DNA of 35,429 bases from Fidelibacterota bacterium. Lineage in GTDB: Bacteria; Fidelibacterota; Marinisomatia; Marinisomatales; UBA1611. This document shows, piece by piece, positions 9,298 to 19,616 of this stretch. The translations under genes and the position numbers were made by a program. Location of the stretch: assembly GCA_018692355.1 (NCBI GenBank), contig JABHKE010000155.1, positions 1 through 35,429 of the forward strand. The letters are read 5' to 3'. The notes beneath the pieces were generated by a model. It was given only the letters and a program-made list of their open reading frames with translations, was not told the origin of the DNA and searched no databases. Within the stretch, counting starts at the first letter, position 1; every line of letters begins with the position of its first letter.

Positions 9298-10445
9298 GGG
9301 TTCAAATGTCTCTGAATTCGCAATAAAAGGTTTGTCAAAATTAGTGGCATGTATAGATTCATTGGAATGGATAAGATGGCATCTTCCAACTCAAAAGTAA
9401 TAGCTGAAAAATCTGCATTCGGATTTGTTGAGATCAATCGTTTCATCCCCGGTTTAAATGATGTTTCATGCAAAATATCATCAACACGTCTTGCCAAACG
9501 ATTTGCCGATCGAAACCAGATTTTCAGCATCATAAAATGGAATGAAAGTGTGGCATAATCCTGGCGAGCTAATCTTGAATAAGTTTGGGTGAATTTTCGC
9601 CAATGATCCGGGTTATCATTTGTGATCATTTTTACTAGTCCATTCACCAATTTCAAAAGATCACCAATAGGTTGAGCAATAAGGAACCGAGCTTGATGAA
9701 TATTACCTTGACTTAGTCCAGCCAGTAATTGGATTTCCGAATCTTTCACCATTTTCATTTGGAGCCAATCCTGAATAAATATGTCATTCAACCTAGGGAT
9801 TCCAACACGCTGGCATCTTGATAAGATTGTAGGAAGCAATAATTCAACATGGTCAGTTACCAGAATTAATGTTGTATTCTCCGGCGGCTCTTCCAGGATC
9901 TTTAAAAGTGCATTAGCAGCTTCACCCATTCCCACAGATAATAAATGAGCATCAAAGATGAGAACAATTTTTCGTCCGCTTGGTTCACTTTTCAAATACA
10001 GGGTTTTCCTTAATTCTCGAATAGATTGAATTAAAATTCGGCTAGATTTAGGAATTTTAATTTTATGAAAATGATCTTCTGCTTTTTTTGCAATGGCTTC
10101 CGTGACCAATTCCATATCCCCTTTACCTATTGTAGAGGATGTACCAGGCCCGTCGTCTTTTTTCTTTCTCACGGCGGGAAGTGGGAAAATGAGTTTCAGT
10201 TTTTCATGCTGTAATTGACGAAATCGTTGACAGGAAGGACAGGTATCGCAGGGCTTTTTTGAAGAAGTTTCACAGTTCAGTAATTGAGCAAATCGGATTG
10301 CCAGACTTTCTTTTCCACACCCCACCGGTCCTGAAAATAAATAGGCACCTCCAACTTGCTTTGATATCCTAATTTGAGATAACCGCTCCCAAACCCGAGG
10401 TTGAGCAGAAAAAATATCAAGGTTCATTATTTCTTGGTAAGCCAT
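9294..10445 (-). CDS. holB: DNA polymerase III subunit delta'
   Basis: GPVGCGKESLAIRFAQLLNC Walker A, zinc module CETSSKKPCDTCPSCQRF, NALLKILEEPPENTTLILVTDHVELLLPTILSRCQR; overlaps metG start by 4 nt. Confidence 0.9.
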   Translation of the reverse strand: MAYQEIMNLDIFSAQPRVWERLSQIRISKQVGGAYLFSGPVGCGKESLAIRFAQLLNCETSSKKPCDTCPSCQRFRQLQHEKLKLIFPLPAVRKKKDDGPGTSSTIGKGDMELVTEAIAKKAEDHFHKIKIPKSSRILIQSIRELRKTLYLKSEPSGRKIVLIFDAHLLSVGMGEAANALLKILEEPPENTTLILVTDHVELLLPTILSRCQRVGIPRLNDIFIQDWLQMKMVKDSEIQLLAGLSQGNIHQARFLIAQPIGDLLKLVNGLVKMITNDNPDHWRKFTQTYSRLARQDYATLSFHFMMLKIWFRSANRLARRVDDILHETSFKPGMKRLISTNPNADFSAITFELEDAILSIPMNLYMPLILTNLLLRIQRHLNP

Positions 10446-11623
10446 TTTTCCGGATCCAGCTTTTGCCCTTTACCCCAAATCTCAAAATGAAGTTTTGATC
10501 CATTAATAGAGCCGGAATCTCCCATATAAGCAATCACATCCCCATTGCGGACCTCACCGTCCACATTGGTTTGAATATTGGTAACATGGCTATAAACGGT
10601 ATAAAACCCACCACCGTGATCAATAATAATGGTTGTGCCGTAACCGCGAATATAGGTGATAGTGGTTACAACACCTCCCATAATAGATCGGATTGCAGAC
10701 CCGGGCTGGCCTTTAATATCGATCCCGGGATTTTCTGTTGTTGTTTTGAGTTTGGGATTCCATTGGCGCCCAAACTTGGCAATGATTCTTCCATTTGCTG
10801 GCCAAGGTAATCCACCTTTTAAGGCACTAAATGATTTTGTTTTAAGTGCAGCTTGCTGTTGACGGATTCGCTCTTCCCTATCAAACCGGGCTTTATCTTC
10901 TAATACTTGTTTAATAATATTTTCTAACTGATTAATTCCGGTTTCTTTTTCTCCCAGATAATTAGAAAGTGCTTTCTTATCTGTGCGAATTCTATTCAAT
11001 TCTTTTTCTCGGTTAATCCGCATATTGCGATAAGAACTCATCTGTTTTTCTTTATCTTTTTTCAAGATCAGGTTTTCCCGCAAAGAAGCTTCTAATTCTA
11101 ATTTTTGTTGACTTATTTCAATGAGAAGTTTTTCAATTTGTTTTGTCAACTTCTTTTCAATATCAGAGATAATTTTCAAATAATGTGTTCGATACATAGC
11201 TTGTCGCCACGTGGTAGATGAAAACACTTTTTCAAGATGAGTGAGTCTGCCTTTTAAATAGGAATTCACCACTCGCTGTTCATACCGAACACGGAGTATT
11301 TCCAACTCATTCTCATTTCTCAGAAGATCTTCCTTTAATTGCATAATGCGACTGCGTGTTTTTTGCTCTTCTTTTTTCAAGGATTGAATTAATCTGGATG
11401 TGAGGGCTAACTCCTCATCCAAGGATGTGATTCGGTAAGAAGCGGATTTTTCCTTTGACTCAGCCTTTTTGATTTTAGAACGTAATTGCTCGATCTCTTC
11501 CTTTAAACCGTTGATCGCTTTATTCTGGTACCGCAACTCATTATCATAATCTCGTTGGTCTGTTTGAGCAAAAACAAACGATATGAGAAACAGATGAAAA
11601 AGTATTTTAATTATAAATTTCAC
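10427..11623 (-). CDS. EnvC-like murein hydrolase activator: signal peptide, coiled coil, degenerate M23/LytM domain
   Basis: Long N-terminal coiled coil; C-terminal GLPWPANGRIIAKFGRQWNPKLKTTTENPGIDIKGQPGSAIRSIMGGVV...IDHGGGFYTVYSHV...LHFEIWGKG typical of M23. Confidence 0.88.
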   Translation of the reverse strand: MKFIIKILFHLFLISFVFAQTDQRDYDNELRYQNKAINGLKEEIEQLRSKIKKAESKEKSASYRITSLDEELALTSRLIQSLKKEEQKTRSRIMQLKEDLLRNENELEILRVRYEQRVVNSYLKGRLTHLEKVFSSTTWRQAMYRTHYLKIISDIEKKLTKQIEKLLIEISQQKLELEASLRENLILKKDKEKQMSSYRNMRINREKELNRIRTDKKALSNYLGEKETGINQLENIIKQVLEDKARFDREERIRQQQAALKTKSFSALKGGLPWPANGRIIAKFGRQWNPKLKTTTENPGIDIKGQPGSAIRSIMGGVVTTITYIRGYGTTIIIDHGGGFYTVYSHVTNIQTNVDGEVRNGDVIAYMGDSGSINGSKLHFEIWGKGQKLDPEKWLTKK

Positions 11624-11681
11624 AGCCTGAAAAATACCGGGATTTTATTTCTTTCAATAGAACAGAATTTTGTTTTACAAG

Positions 11682-13574
11682 TTATAATTCTTCAATTTTA
11701 AAAAGTTGATAATAATGGAAAGAAAGCTGAAGAGATTTCTGATTAACAAAATATATCCATAATTGTTCTTCAGGATTTGAGCCATTACTACCGATGATTT
11801 TTTCATGAGGTTCCCCCAATAATGCCTGTACCTGTGGGATCGTTTGTCCAATTTTGAGTTTCTCTGACCTGGCAATGGCTTGCTTCGTTCGAGCTAAATT
11901 CATTTTCTGTTCGATCAAGATACGTGTATTATAGTCTGATAACGTTTTTAACTTCTGATTAAGATCCAATAATAACTGTTCATTTCTTTTTCCAATACCC
12001 CCGGAAAGCTCTCGTGCAAATTCCAGGGAATAGATTGCCAATTGGATCTCTTCAAATTCATCTGCTTCTGTAGCCAATTTTGCCATTTGGATCCCCGCGC
12101 GATATTGCAGCGATTTCACTTCATAAATAAGGTCGGGATTCATCTCTAAAGCATTTGCATATTTTCCCATAGCCTTTCCAATAAATCCTGCATTTTGATA
12201 TTTTTTCCCTTCGCCCAATACAACCCAAGATTTAAATCGCCGAAGTTCTTTTTTACCGTGAATTGAAAATTCTGCTACATGTTTAACAAGATTATAGGCT
12301 TCATCATATTTGAATTCTTTTAGCATATTTTCCGCTGCTAACATCCATAATAAAGCAATTTGATCGATCCTTCGATCTAGGGTATTCATTATTAATGTAT
12401 CATTTTTTACAAGAGATTTTGCATACATATATTTATCTAATGCTTTTTGTGTTTTATTCTTTTTATCCAGCATGACTCCTTCATCCATAATGGTATAGGG
12501 TATTTTATATTCACAGTCAGCTATATATTCTTCTGCGCGGTGACGGTTCGCATGGGTTGGGTAGTCCGATAAAAATTGCATAAAGTTTTTTCTTGCATGG
12601 ACATAATCCTTTCGGTAGTAGAGTTTTTTTGCTTTATCTCCAATCGTTTTATTACCACCGTAAAATGCCGATAGTGTTAAGTACAATCCATAATTTGAAA
12701 GATCAAATCGGTTGATAGGGGTTTTATCATCGGGATCCCAAATAGTGTGGAGGCCGGAGTTTTTCTTAGTGGATCCAATCTTGGTATAAGAATATCGGAA
12801 ATCCAACCCAACCGTAAATCTGTTCTCTTTACCAGGATCCAAAATAAATCGAATGCCGGCCCCATACGCTGCTGATGTTCCGGAACCCGTTAGTGTTTCG
12901 TCCCACTGTTCATGGTCTGCAGTATAAAAAAGAGCAGATGCCAATCCATAGGAATACCGAAAGTTAATAAACCAGTTATTGAAAGGCTGATATTGGAAAT
13001 GGGTCGTGAGCATGTATTCATCTATCTTGGGAGAAAAATGAACTGTATCGCCCCAATTAACATTTGTTTGGCTCCATTCTTTGTACGGCACTTCCGCACC
13101 ATATAAAGTTTTGCTGGTACGGTAGGTGAGCCCTGTCATAACATTCATCCAACTTGAGCCTACGAGGTAATGGGGAATATTGATCAAGCCCACATCCACT
13201 TCCATGGATGACGCCCACAAATTGGAAAACTCCTGAACGATGTATTGTTCAGGATCCATGGTTTTATCATATTTGATCTTATCTGGATCATCTTTGGCGG
13301 AATTTTCACCCAAATTTGACGCACTACCGGATGTTTTACCATTAAATCCAATCCCATAATGTATTTCGACCGGGATCATATTAACCGGTGCAGCAAATTC
13401 TCTTGCATGAAACCATTTATCGAACCAGGCCCCTTCCTCATAAGCGGATTCAGTATCAAATTTGATTAGCCCAAATAGAAAGGTTTTTGGTTTCTTTTCT
13501 TCCTCTATTTGACCGCACAATCCTGATAAGATGAGTATAAAAAGGGCGTGGCGTGTTTTTTTCATGATTAACAT
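11682..13574 (-). CDS. Putative outer-membrane-associated protein: barrel-like N-terminal region, TPR-like helices, BamE/SmpA-like C-terminal segment
   Basis: Signal peptide (likely start MKKTRHALF at 13565); alternating aromatic beta segments aa ~40-310; TPR-like helices aa ~320-560; C-terminal LKIGQTIPQVQALLGEPHEKI...EQLWIYFV resembles the SmpA/OmlA motif. Confidence 0.55.
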   Translation of the reverse strand: MLIMKKTRHALFILILSGLCGQIEEEKKPKTFLFGLIKFDTESAYEEGAWFDKWFHAREFAAPVNMIPVEIHYGIGFNGKTSGSASNLGENSAKDDPDKIKYDKTMDPEQYIVQEFSNLWASSMEVDVGLINIPHYLVGSSWMNVMTGLTYRTSKTLYGAEVPYKEWSQTNVNWGDTVHFSPKIDEYMLTTHFQYQPFNNWFINFRYSYGLASALFYTADHEQWDETLTGSGTSAAYGAGIRFILDPGKENRFTVGLDFRYSYTKIGSTKKNSGLHTIWDPDDKTPINRFDLSNYGLYLTLSAFYGGNKTIGDKAKKLYYRKDYVHARKNFMQFLSDYPTHANRHRAEEYIADCEYKIPYTIMDEGVMLDKKNKTQKALDKYMYAKSLVKNDTLIMNTLDRRIDQIALLWMLAAENMLKEFKYDEAYNLVKHVAEFSIHGKKELRRFKSWVVLGEGKKYQNAGFIGKAMGKYANALEMNPDLIYEVKSLQYRAGIQMAKLATEADEFEEIQLAIYSLEFARELSGGIGKRNEQLLLDLNQKLKTLSDYNTRILIEQKMNLARTKQAIARSEKLKIGQTIPQVQALLGEPHEKIIGSNGSNPEEQLWIYFVNQKSLQLSFHYYQLFKIEEL

Positions 13575-13691
13575 GTGATGTTAAAATTCCATGATTCCGA
13601 TGATTTTTACAAGAAGAGACTATTAAAAATCAAGTTAACTTTCCCATCCTAATTTTGGGAACAAATGAATCAATTATCGCATTGTTTTTAT

Positions 13692-14336
13692 ATGGTTAAA
13701 AAAACCACTTTATACTTCGTTATGCTGGGCATGATATCGGCCCAATCTTTTTCCATTGCCCGTATCCATTACAGCGGCGGTGGCGATTGGTATAGCGATC
13801 CCAGCAGTTTACCCAATTTATTAAATTACCTGAATTTGAATACACCCATGTCTGCATATGATGAAGAATTTCGTATTAAACTCACTGATGATGATGCAAA
13901 TCAATATCCTTATCTTTACATGACAGGACATGGCAATATCCGTTTTACAGATGATGAAATAATTGCATTGCGATCTATATTAATGAATGGAGGATTCCTT
14001 CATGCAGATGATAATTATGGTATGGACGATTCATTTCGACGGGAAATGAAACGTGTTTTTCCAAATAAAGACCTTGTTACTCTGCCACATGACCATCCCC
14101 TTTTCTCTTCATATTTCAAAATGTCGAATGGGCTCCCCAAAGTACATGAGCATGATAATCACCCGCCGCAGGCATTGGCATTATTCGAAGATAAACGAAT
14201 GATCTTAGTGTATACTTTTGAATCAGATCTAGGCGATGGGTGGGAAGATGCAAGCGTTCACCAAGATCCATTCCCTATCCGTGAAGCTGCATTGAAAATG
14301 GGAGTGAATATTATCTATTTTGCCCTAACTCAATAA
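13692..14336 (+). CDS. DUF4159-like secreted protein
   Basis: Signal peptide then FSIARIHYSGGGDWYSDPSSLPNLLNYLN...YPYLYMTGHGNIRFTDDEIIALRSILMNGGFLHADDNYGMDDSFRREMKRVFP, matching the remembered DUF4159 pattern. The track ORF starts at 13665; MVKKTT at 13692 is the better signal-peptide start. Confidence 0.8.
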   Translation: MVKKTTLYFVMLGMISAQSFSIARIHYSGGGDWYSDPSSLPNLLNYLNLNTPMSAYDEEFRIKLTDDDANQYPYLYMTGHGNIRFTDDEIIALRSILMNGGFLHADDNYGMDDSFRREMKRVFPNKDLVTLPHDHPLFSSYFKMSNGLPKVHEHDNHPPQALALFEDKRMILVYTFESDLGDGWEDASVHQDPFPIREAALKMGVNIIYFALTQ

Positions 14337-17300
14337 TGCAAATCAAAAAACATATTCAAAATGCAAGGTCAATTCGATTTTGGCAGGATGTGATCTTAAG
14401 CTTATTATGGATAGGAATTATTGGTTCATTATTATTTTTGATCGGGATTGAACTGGAAACAGTTTTTTACTTTCTTCCTGTAATTAAGGTCAAAATTCTT
14501 ATTCTCATTTGTGCATTACTCAGTGGGTATTTATTCTTTTGGTTAATCCAGTATTTTAGAGCAGAATCCGATCAAATTGATTCATATAAAATTGAAACAT
14601 TAGCCCTTCAACTGGGCCGAGCCGCCTTCCCTGAAAAACAGGATACGATCCTGAATGCATTGCAATTGGAATCGAGTTCCGTAAAAAATGAATCGGAAGA
14701 TTTAGCAAAATCTTATATAAATAAAATATCAAAAAAGCTAAAAAACCTTAATTACAACTCACTTTTAAAAGATGAGAAATTAGATTCATTGAAAAAGGGC
14801 TTACTGGGTACTTGGATCTTATTGATTCTTATATTTAGTATGAATTATCAAGAAACCGGTGATGCATTTTACCGATGGTCGACTCCCACGATTAAATTCC
14901 AAGCACCAAAACCATTTTCTCTCTCAAGTATTTCCGGAGATATTCACATTTTAGGCGGAGAAAAAGCTGAAATTAAAATCCTGGCAAATGGGGGGAAACC
15001 AGATACAGTTTCACTACAATTGACACCTAGCCAAACATCGACCCAGAAAAGAGATTCATTGACGTTAACCTTTTTAACAGTGCTGGATACCATGGGAAAT
15101 TATCGCTTTGAATTGCCGGAACTATTTCAAGATTATTCCTACAGAGCGGTAGTTAATGCTGAATTTTTTTGGGAAGCGTGGAGGCAGGTTGCATCTGTGC
15201 CAGACACCATATTTGTTACCGATAGACCTTTTTTTGAATCATTCCTCATTACAGTTGTTCCACCCAAATACAGTGGCTTAAGTGCGGAGTCACAGGAAGG
15301 AAACGTTGCGGTAGTTCAGGGCCTAAAAGGATCTATAGCGCAAATCTATCTTTCATCCAATCGGATATTGGAATCAGCCTGGCTTATTATCAATGGAGAA
15401 CGAATAAATCTTGCTTCCACCCATCGATCTGCCTCCGGTTATTTTACCATGATAGATGAAGGTGAATTCACAGTGAATCTTGTAGATCAACGTGGGATTA
15501 CAAATCGGGATCCGGTACCCTATACTATAGAAATAATTCCAGATCACGACCCAAGTCTTTTTGTGATTAAGCCACCACCCATGATTGAATTAGGGAGCGA
15601 CCAGACCATTCCCATTCATCTTGAAATAGAAGATGATTATGGTTTTACCAATCTCCAAGTTGCTTACGAGGTGCGACGACCAATGTATCTCAAAGCTGAT
15701 CCTTATGTAGCTATGCTCACTCTAAATGATTTGAACCCTGATACAGTTGTCCAAACGATCCATAACTTATGGGACTTAGTTGATATGCTCCTTATGCCAG
15801 AAGATGAGGTACATTTCCATTTTGAACTCACGGATAATGATATTATCTCCGGTCCGAAAAAAACAGTGTCTTCCACTTTCATTGCTCGTGTACCATCACT
15901 AGCCGATCTTTATGAAACAGCTGAAAACACGGAATCGGATTTCATGGAAGAAATAACAACCGGGACAGAAAATTTTCAGGAGTTGAAAGAATTGTTTGAA
16001 ACATTGGAACTAGAAGCCCTAAAAACTAAAGACCTAGATTGGAATCAACAGCAATCTGTAAAAAATGCCATTGAAAAGACAAAAGAACAATTTGCTAATA
16101 TGGAAAAAATGGCTGAAACCATTGAATCCATCACCGAACAGGCAGATAAACATGACCTCTTTTCACCTGACCTCTTAGATAAATTCAAGGAGTTGTCGGA
16201 CTTGGTCCGCGATGTAATCCCGGAAGATATGCTTACCAATATGGATAATCTTCAGGAATCACTTGAAAATATGGATATGAAACAACTCCAGAATACGCTG
16301 AACGATCTTGCGGAAAATATAAATCAAATTGAGCAAGACCTGGATAGGTATTTGGAAATTTTCAAACGACTGCAAGCTGAGCAAAAAATGGATGAACTCC
16401 AAACTCGCATGGAACAACTTTTTGACCAACAACAATCACTAGACCAGGAAATCAACCAAACCAACGAACAGACAGACAAATCCACATTAAAAAGACTAGA
16501 GCAGGAAGAAAAAAGGAATTTGGAAGAATTCGAAAACCTTAAATCTCTTATGGAAGAGGCATCTGAACTGGTGGAAGATTATAGTCAAAAAACATCCGAT
16601 GATTTATCCGAACTGGCGGAATCTCCTTTGACGGAGCAAACTAAATCTTCGCTTATGGAAACGATGAATAGTTTATCACAACAAAATTTGCAACAGTCTC
16701 AAAATAGCAGTGAGCAATCTCTGGATAATATGCAAATGATGATGCAGGAATTGATGCAGATGCAACAGCAGTTCCAACAAGAAACAGTGGCAGAAATGAC
16801 AGAAAAATTCCAAGCATTAATGCAGGATATGCTCTATCTATCTTCGCAGGAAGAGCAATTGCGATCGGAGGTCAAATCCGCATCAAGGAATTCACCGCGT
16901 CTTCGTGAAATGGCGGCAAGACAACAAGTCCTGCAAGACCAACTACAATCCATAATGAATCAAATGATGGATCTCTCTAAGGAAACATTTGCCATCACGC
17001 CCGAGATAGGACGAAGTGTTGGAAAGGCAAATGCGGGAATGCAAGAAGCAAAAAATAAATTGACAGATCGGAACGTGAGTCAAGCCGGAGAAAATCAAAA
17101 TATGGCTATGGAAGGGTTGAATGAAGCTGCGTTGGGACTGTTTAACAGCATGCAAAGTATGCAGCAATCTGGATCTGCAAGTGGATATTCACAATTTTTG
17201 AAAATGATGCAGCAAATGGCCGGTCAACAACAGGGATTGAATCAACAAGGAATGCAATTAAGTATGGGACAAATGGCTGCGGCAGCCCAACAACAAATGA

Positions 17301-17764
17301 TGCAACAAATGCTCCAGAAACAACAAGGTCTCCGAAAATCCTTAGAACAAATGATGAATGAGATGCGACATTCCGGGCAAAAAGGTATGGGGGATCTAGG
17401 TGGTATTGGTAAAGAAATGGATGAGGTAATCAAGGACCTTCAGCGACGTCGATTCACCCGAAAAACTAAAGAACGGCAACAACGGATATTGTCCCGAATG
17501 CTAGATAGTCAAACATCAATGACTCAACGTGGATTCAAGGACGAGCGAAAATCAACATCTGCGGAATCTACAGTAGCATTCGAAGGCCCTGGTGGGTTAC
17601 CAGCCGATATGGGACAACGGCAAAGTCTTGCTCTTCAGGCTTTAAATAAAGCCATTAATGCGGGATATTCTCGGGAACATCAAACAATGATTAAGCGATA
17701 TTTTAACTCATTGAGCCAACTCCAAACTGAGCAAAAAAGCATGGAGACTGACAATGAAAAATAA
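14336..17764 (+). CDS. DUF4175-like membrane protein with long Gln/Met-rich coiled-coil C-terminus
   Basis: 1142 aa; N-terminal TM segments; large periplasmic beta/helical region; C-terminal QQSQNSSEQSLDNMQMMMQELMQMQQQFQQE...; start overlaps the upstream stop (TAATG). Confidence 0.7.
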   Translation: MQIKKHIQNARSIRFWQDVILSLLWIGIIGSLLFLIGIELETVFYFLPVIKVKILILICALLSGYLFFWLIQYFRAESDQIDSYKIETLALQLGRAAFPEKQDTILNALQLESSSVKNESEDLAKSYINKISKKLKNLNYNSLLKDEKLDSLKKGLLGTWILLILIFSMNYQETGDAFYRWSTPTIKFQAPKPFSLSSISGDIHILGGEKAEIKILANGGKPDTVSLQLTPSQTSTQKRDSLTLTFLTVLDTMGNYRFELPELFQDYSYRAVVNAEFFWEAWRQVASVPDTIFVTDRPFFESFLITVVPPKYSGLSAESQEGNVAVVQGLKGSIAQIYLSSNRILESAWLIINGERINLASTHRSASGYFTMIDEGEFTVNLVDQRGITNRDPVPYTIEIIPDHDPSLFVIKPPPMIELGSDQTIPIHLEIEDDYGFTNLQVAYEVRRPMYLKADPYVAMLTLNDLNPDTVVQTIHNLWDLVDMLLMPEDEVHFHFELTDNDIISGPKKTVSSTFIARVPSLADLYETAENTESDFMEEITTGTENFQELKELFETLELEALKTKDLDWNQQQSVKNAIEKTKEQFANMEKMAETIESITEQADKHDLFSPDLLDKFKELSDLVRDVIPEDMLTNMDNLQESLENMDMKQLQNTLNDLAENINQIEQDLDRYLEIFKRLQAEQKMDELQTRMEQLFDQQQSLDQEINQTNEQTDKSTLKRLEQEEKRNLEEFENLKSLMEEASELVEDYSQKTSDDLSELAESPLTEQTKSSLMETMNSLSQQNLQQSQNSSEQSLDNMQMMMQELMQMQQQFQQETVAEMTEKFQALMQDMLYLSSQEEQLRSEVKSASRNSPRLREMAARQQVLQDQLQSIMNQMMDLSKETFAITPEIGRSVGKANAGMQEAKNKLTDRNVSQAGENQNMAMEGLNEAALGLFNSMQSMQQSGSASGYSQFLKMMQQMAGQQQGLNQQGMQLSMGQMAAAAQQQMMQQMLQKQQGLRKSLEQMMNEMRHSGQKGMGDLGGIGKEMDEVIKDLQRRRFTRKTKERQQRILSRMLDSQTSMTQRGFKDERKSTSAESTVAFEGPGGLPADMGQRQSLALQALNKAINAGYSREHQTMIKRYFNSLSQLQTEQKSMETDNEK

Positions 17765-19616
17765 ATGCCTGATTTTCATATGTCTGTTTTTCTGCTATGC
17801 CCTTTTGGGACAAAATAAATCATCTATAAATGCATCTATAAAAACAGCAAAAATGCTGGAAAGAAAAGGAGATGTGGATGGAGCAATCGCAATCTATGAA
17901 GCGGTACTATTAAAAGATCCCAAAAATCATCGAACCATACGAGATATGAAATCTATATTAAAGATAAATCAACGGTATGATGAAGGAATTCTATTCATTC
18001 GTGAAAGGCTTATTCACACTCCAAATGACATTCAACTTTATTCCGAGTTGGGAGAATTATACTTTTTAAATGGGCAGCAAAAGGAAGCAAAAACTATCTG
18101 GACTGCAGGGACAGAAAAATTTAAAAATAATCGTTCCTATTACCAAATCATGGTTTCGCTTTATAGCCGGCTCAGTCTGGATAAAGAACTAATCTCATTA
18201 TTAGATATAGGCAGAGAAAAATTTGGTAAATCTTTTATGGCCTATGAAGTGGGAATCCATTACCAAGCCCGGCGAGTTTATGACAAAGCCATGGACCAAT
18301 TCATTCTTCAACTTTCCCATAAGCCTAAACATAATGAAGTCATCCAGCGTAGAATTCTTCTCATGAGCGATGATGAAGATGCAGTTCCAATCATAGAGAA
18401 TAAACTTAAAATAGCATCACAAAAATATCCAGGTATACTACTTAACGTCTTGAGTGAATTCTATTTTAAACAGCGAGAATATGATCACGCCTTCGATGTA
18501 AAAAAAGATGGGTCTGAATCTGGAAGAATCAATATTAATGATTGGCTGACATTTGCAAATGAATGTCGGAAAGAAAATCAGTATAAAATTTCAATCGAGG
18601 CATACAATTTTATTCTTGGTCAAAAAATTAATTCGAATTGGGTAGGGAAAGCATTATTGGGACTCGCCCAAACATTTGAAGATCAAATTATTCCAAGTCA
18701 AGAATCTCATTTGATTCCATACTTTTTCGATAACAATTTGTTTTTCGAAGATCCATTCCAGTTGAATTCAACTCTATCATCCGAGCATCTTGAATCCAGC
18801 CTTGCTCTGTATGATTCTCTCTTGATTTCTCTTCCAAAATCTCCCCTTTTGGCAGAAGCATATTTCCGCTTAAGCGAAATAAAATATAGGATTCTCCATG
18901 ATTTTGATCAGGCATACAATCTGCTTCATAAAGCTATGCAAAATAAACCGGATAAGAGATTAAGATTGAAAATTGTGTTAAGAATTGCAGATGTTTTAAT
19001 GGCAAAAGGACAATCAGAAGAAGCTTTAATGTTTTTAAATAGACAATTAAAGCAAAACTATTTGCCTGCAATTGAACAAAAAATGATACTGGTCCACTTT
19101 TTAACGGATGATCCTGATTCCACCATTAAAATTGTTCAATCATCATTCATAACCATGAGTCCTATTGATCCGTCTTTCAATGATCTGATGGAACTGAAAA
19201 ATATCCTTACACAATATTATAACAATGATCCTTCTGAGAAAATAACCTTTCAACATTTTCTAAAAGCAGAATGGTATTTAAGACAACGGAAAATTGGTGA
19301 TGCGATCCGGGAGTTAAATTTTCTTTCGAATCAGGATTCTATGGCAGCTATCGCCCCTTTAGCCACGCTTCGAAGGGGACTTTTACATTATAGACTCAAA
19401 GAATATGACAAATCACTGAATTTGGCATACTCTCTTGGTGGGACTCCGTTGGAAGATAGAGGTATCATCTTGGCCGGACAAATCTACGAAACAAAATATT
19501 TAGATGTTGATAAAGCCATGGAACAATACATGCGAATCCTTGATGAATTTCCCGAATCCATTTTTTCTGAACCCATTCGGTATCACATACGGACGCTGCA
19601 ACAAACGGAAAGTTAA
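17754..19616 (+). CDS. Secreted tetratricopeptide-repeat protein
   Basis: Signal peptide; AKMLERKGDVDGAIAIYEAVLLKDPKNHRT, ELGELYFLNGQQKEAKTIW, LDVDKAMEQYMRILDEFPES TPR-type repeats; overlaps the DUF4175-like CDS by 11 nt. Confidence 0.8.
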   Translation: MKNKCLIFICLFFCYALLGQNKSSINASIKTAKMLERKGDVDGAIAIYEAVLLKDPKNHRTIRDMKSILKINQRYDEGILFIRERLIHTPNDIQLYSELGELYFLNGQQKEAKTIWTAGTEKFKNNRSYYQIMVSLYSRLSLDKELISLLDIGREKFGKSFMAYEVGIHYQARRVYDKAMDQFILQLSHKPKHNEVIQRRILLMSDDEDAVPIIENKLKIASQKYPGILLNVLSEFYFKQREYDHAFDVKKDGSESGRININDWLTFANECRKENQYKISIEAYNFILGQKINSNWVGKALLGLAQTFEDQIIPSQESHLIPYFFDNNLFFEDPFQLNSTLSSEHLESSLALYDSLLISLPKSPLLAEAYFRLSEIKYRILHDFDQAYNLLHKAMQNKPDKRLRLKIVLRIADVLMAKGQSEEALMFLNRQLKQNYLPAIEQKMILVHFLTDDPDSTIKIVQSSFITMSPIDPSFNDLMELKNILTQYYNNDPSEKITFQHFLKAEWYLRQRKIGDAIRELNFLSNQDSMAAIAPLATLRRGLLHYRLKEYDKSLNLAYSLGGTPLEDRGIILAGQIYETKYLDVDKAMEQYMRILDEFPESIFSEPIRYHIRTLQQTES

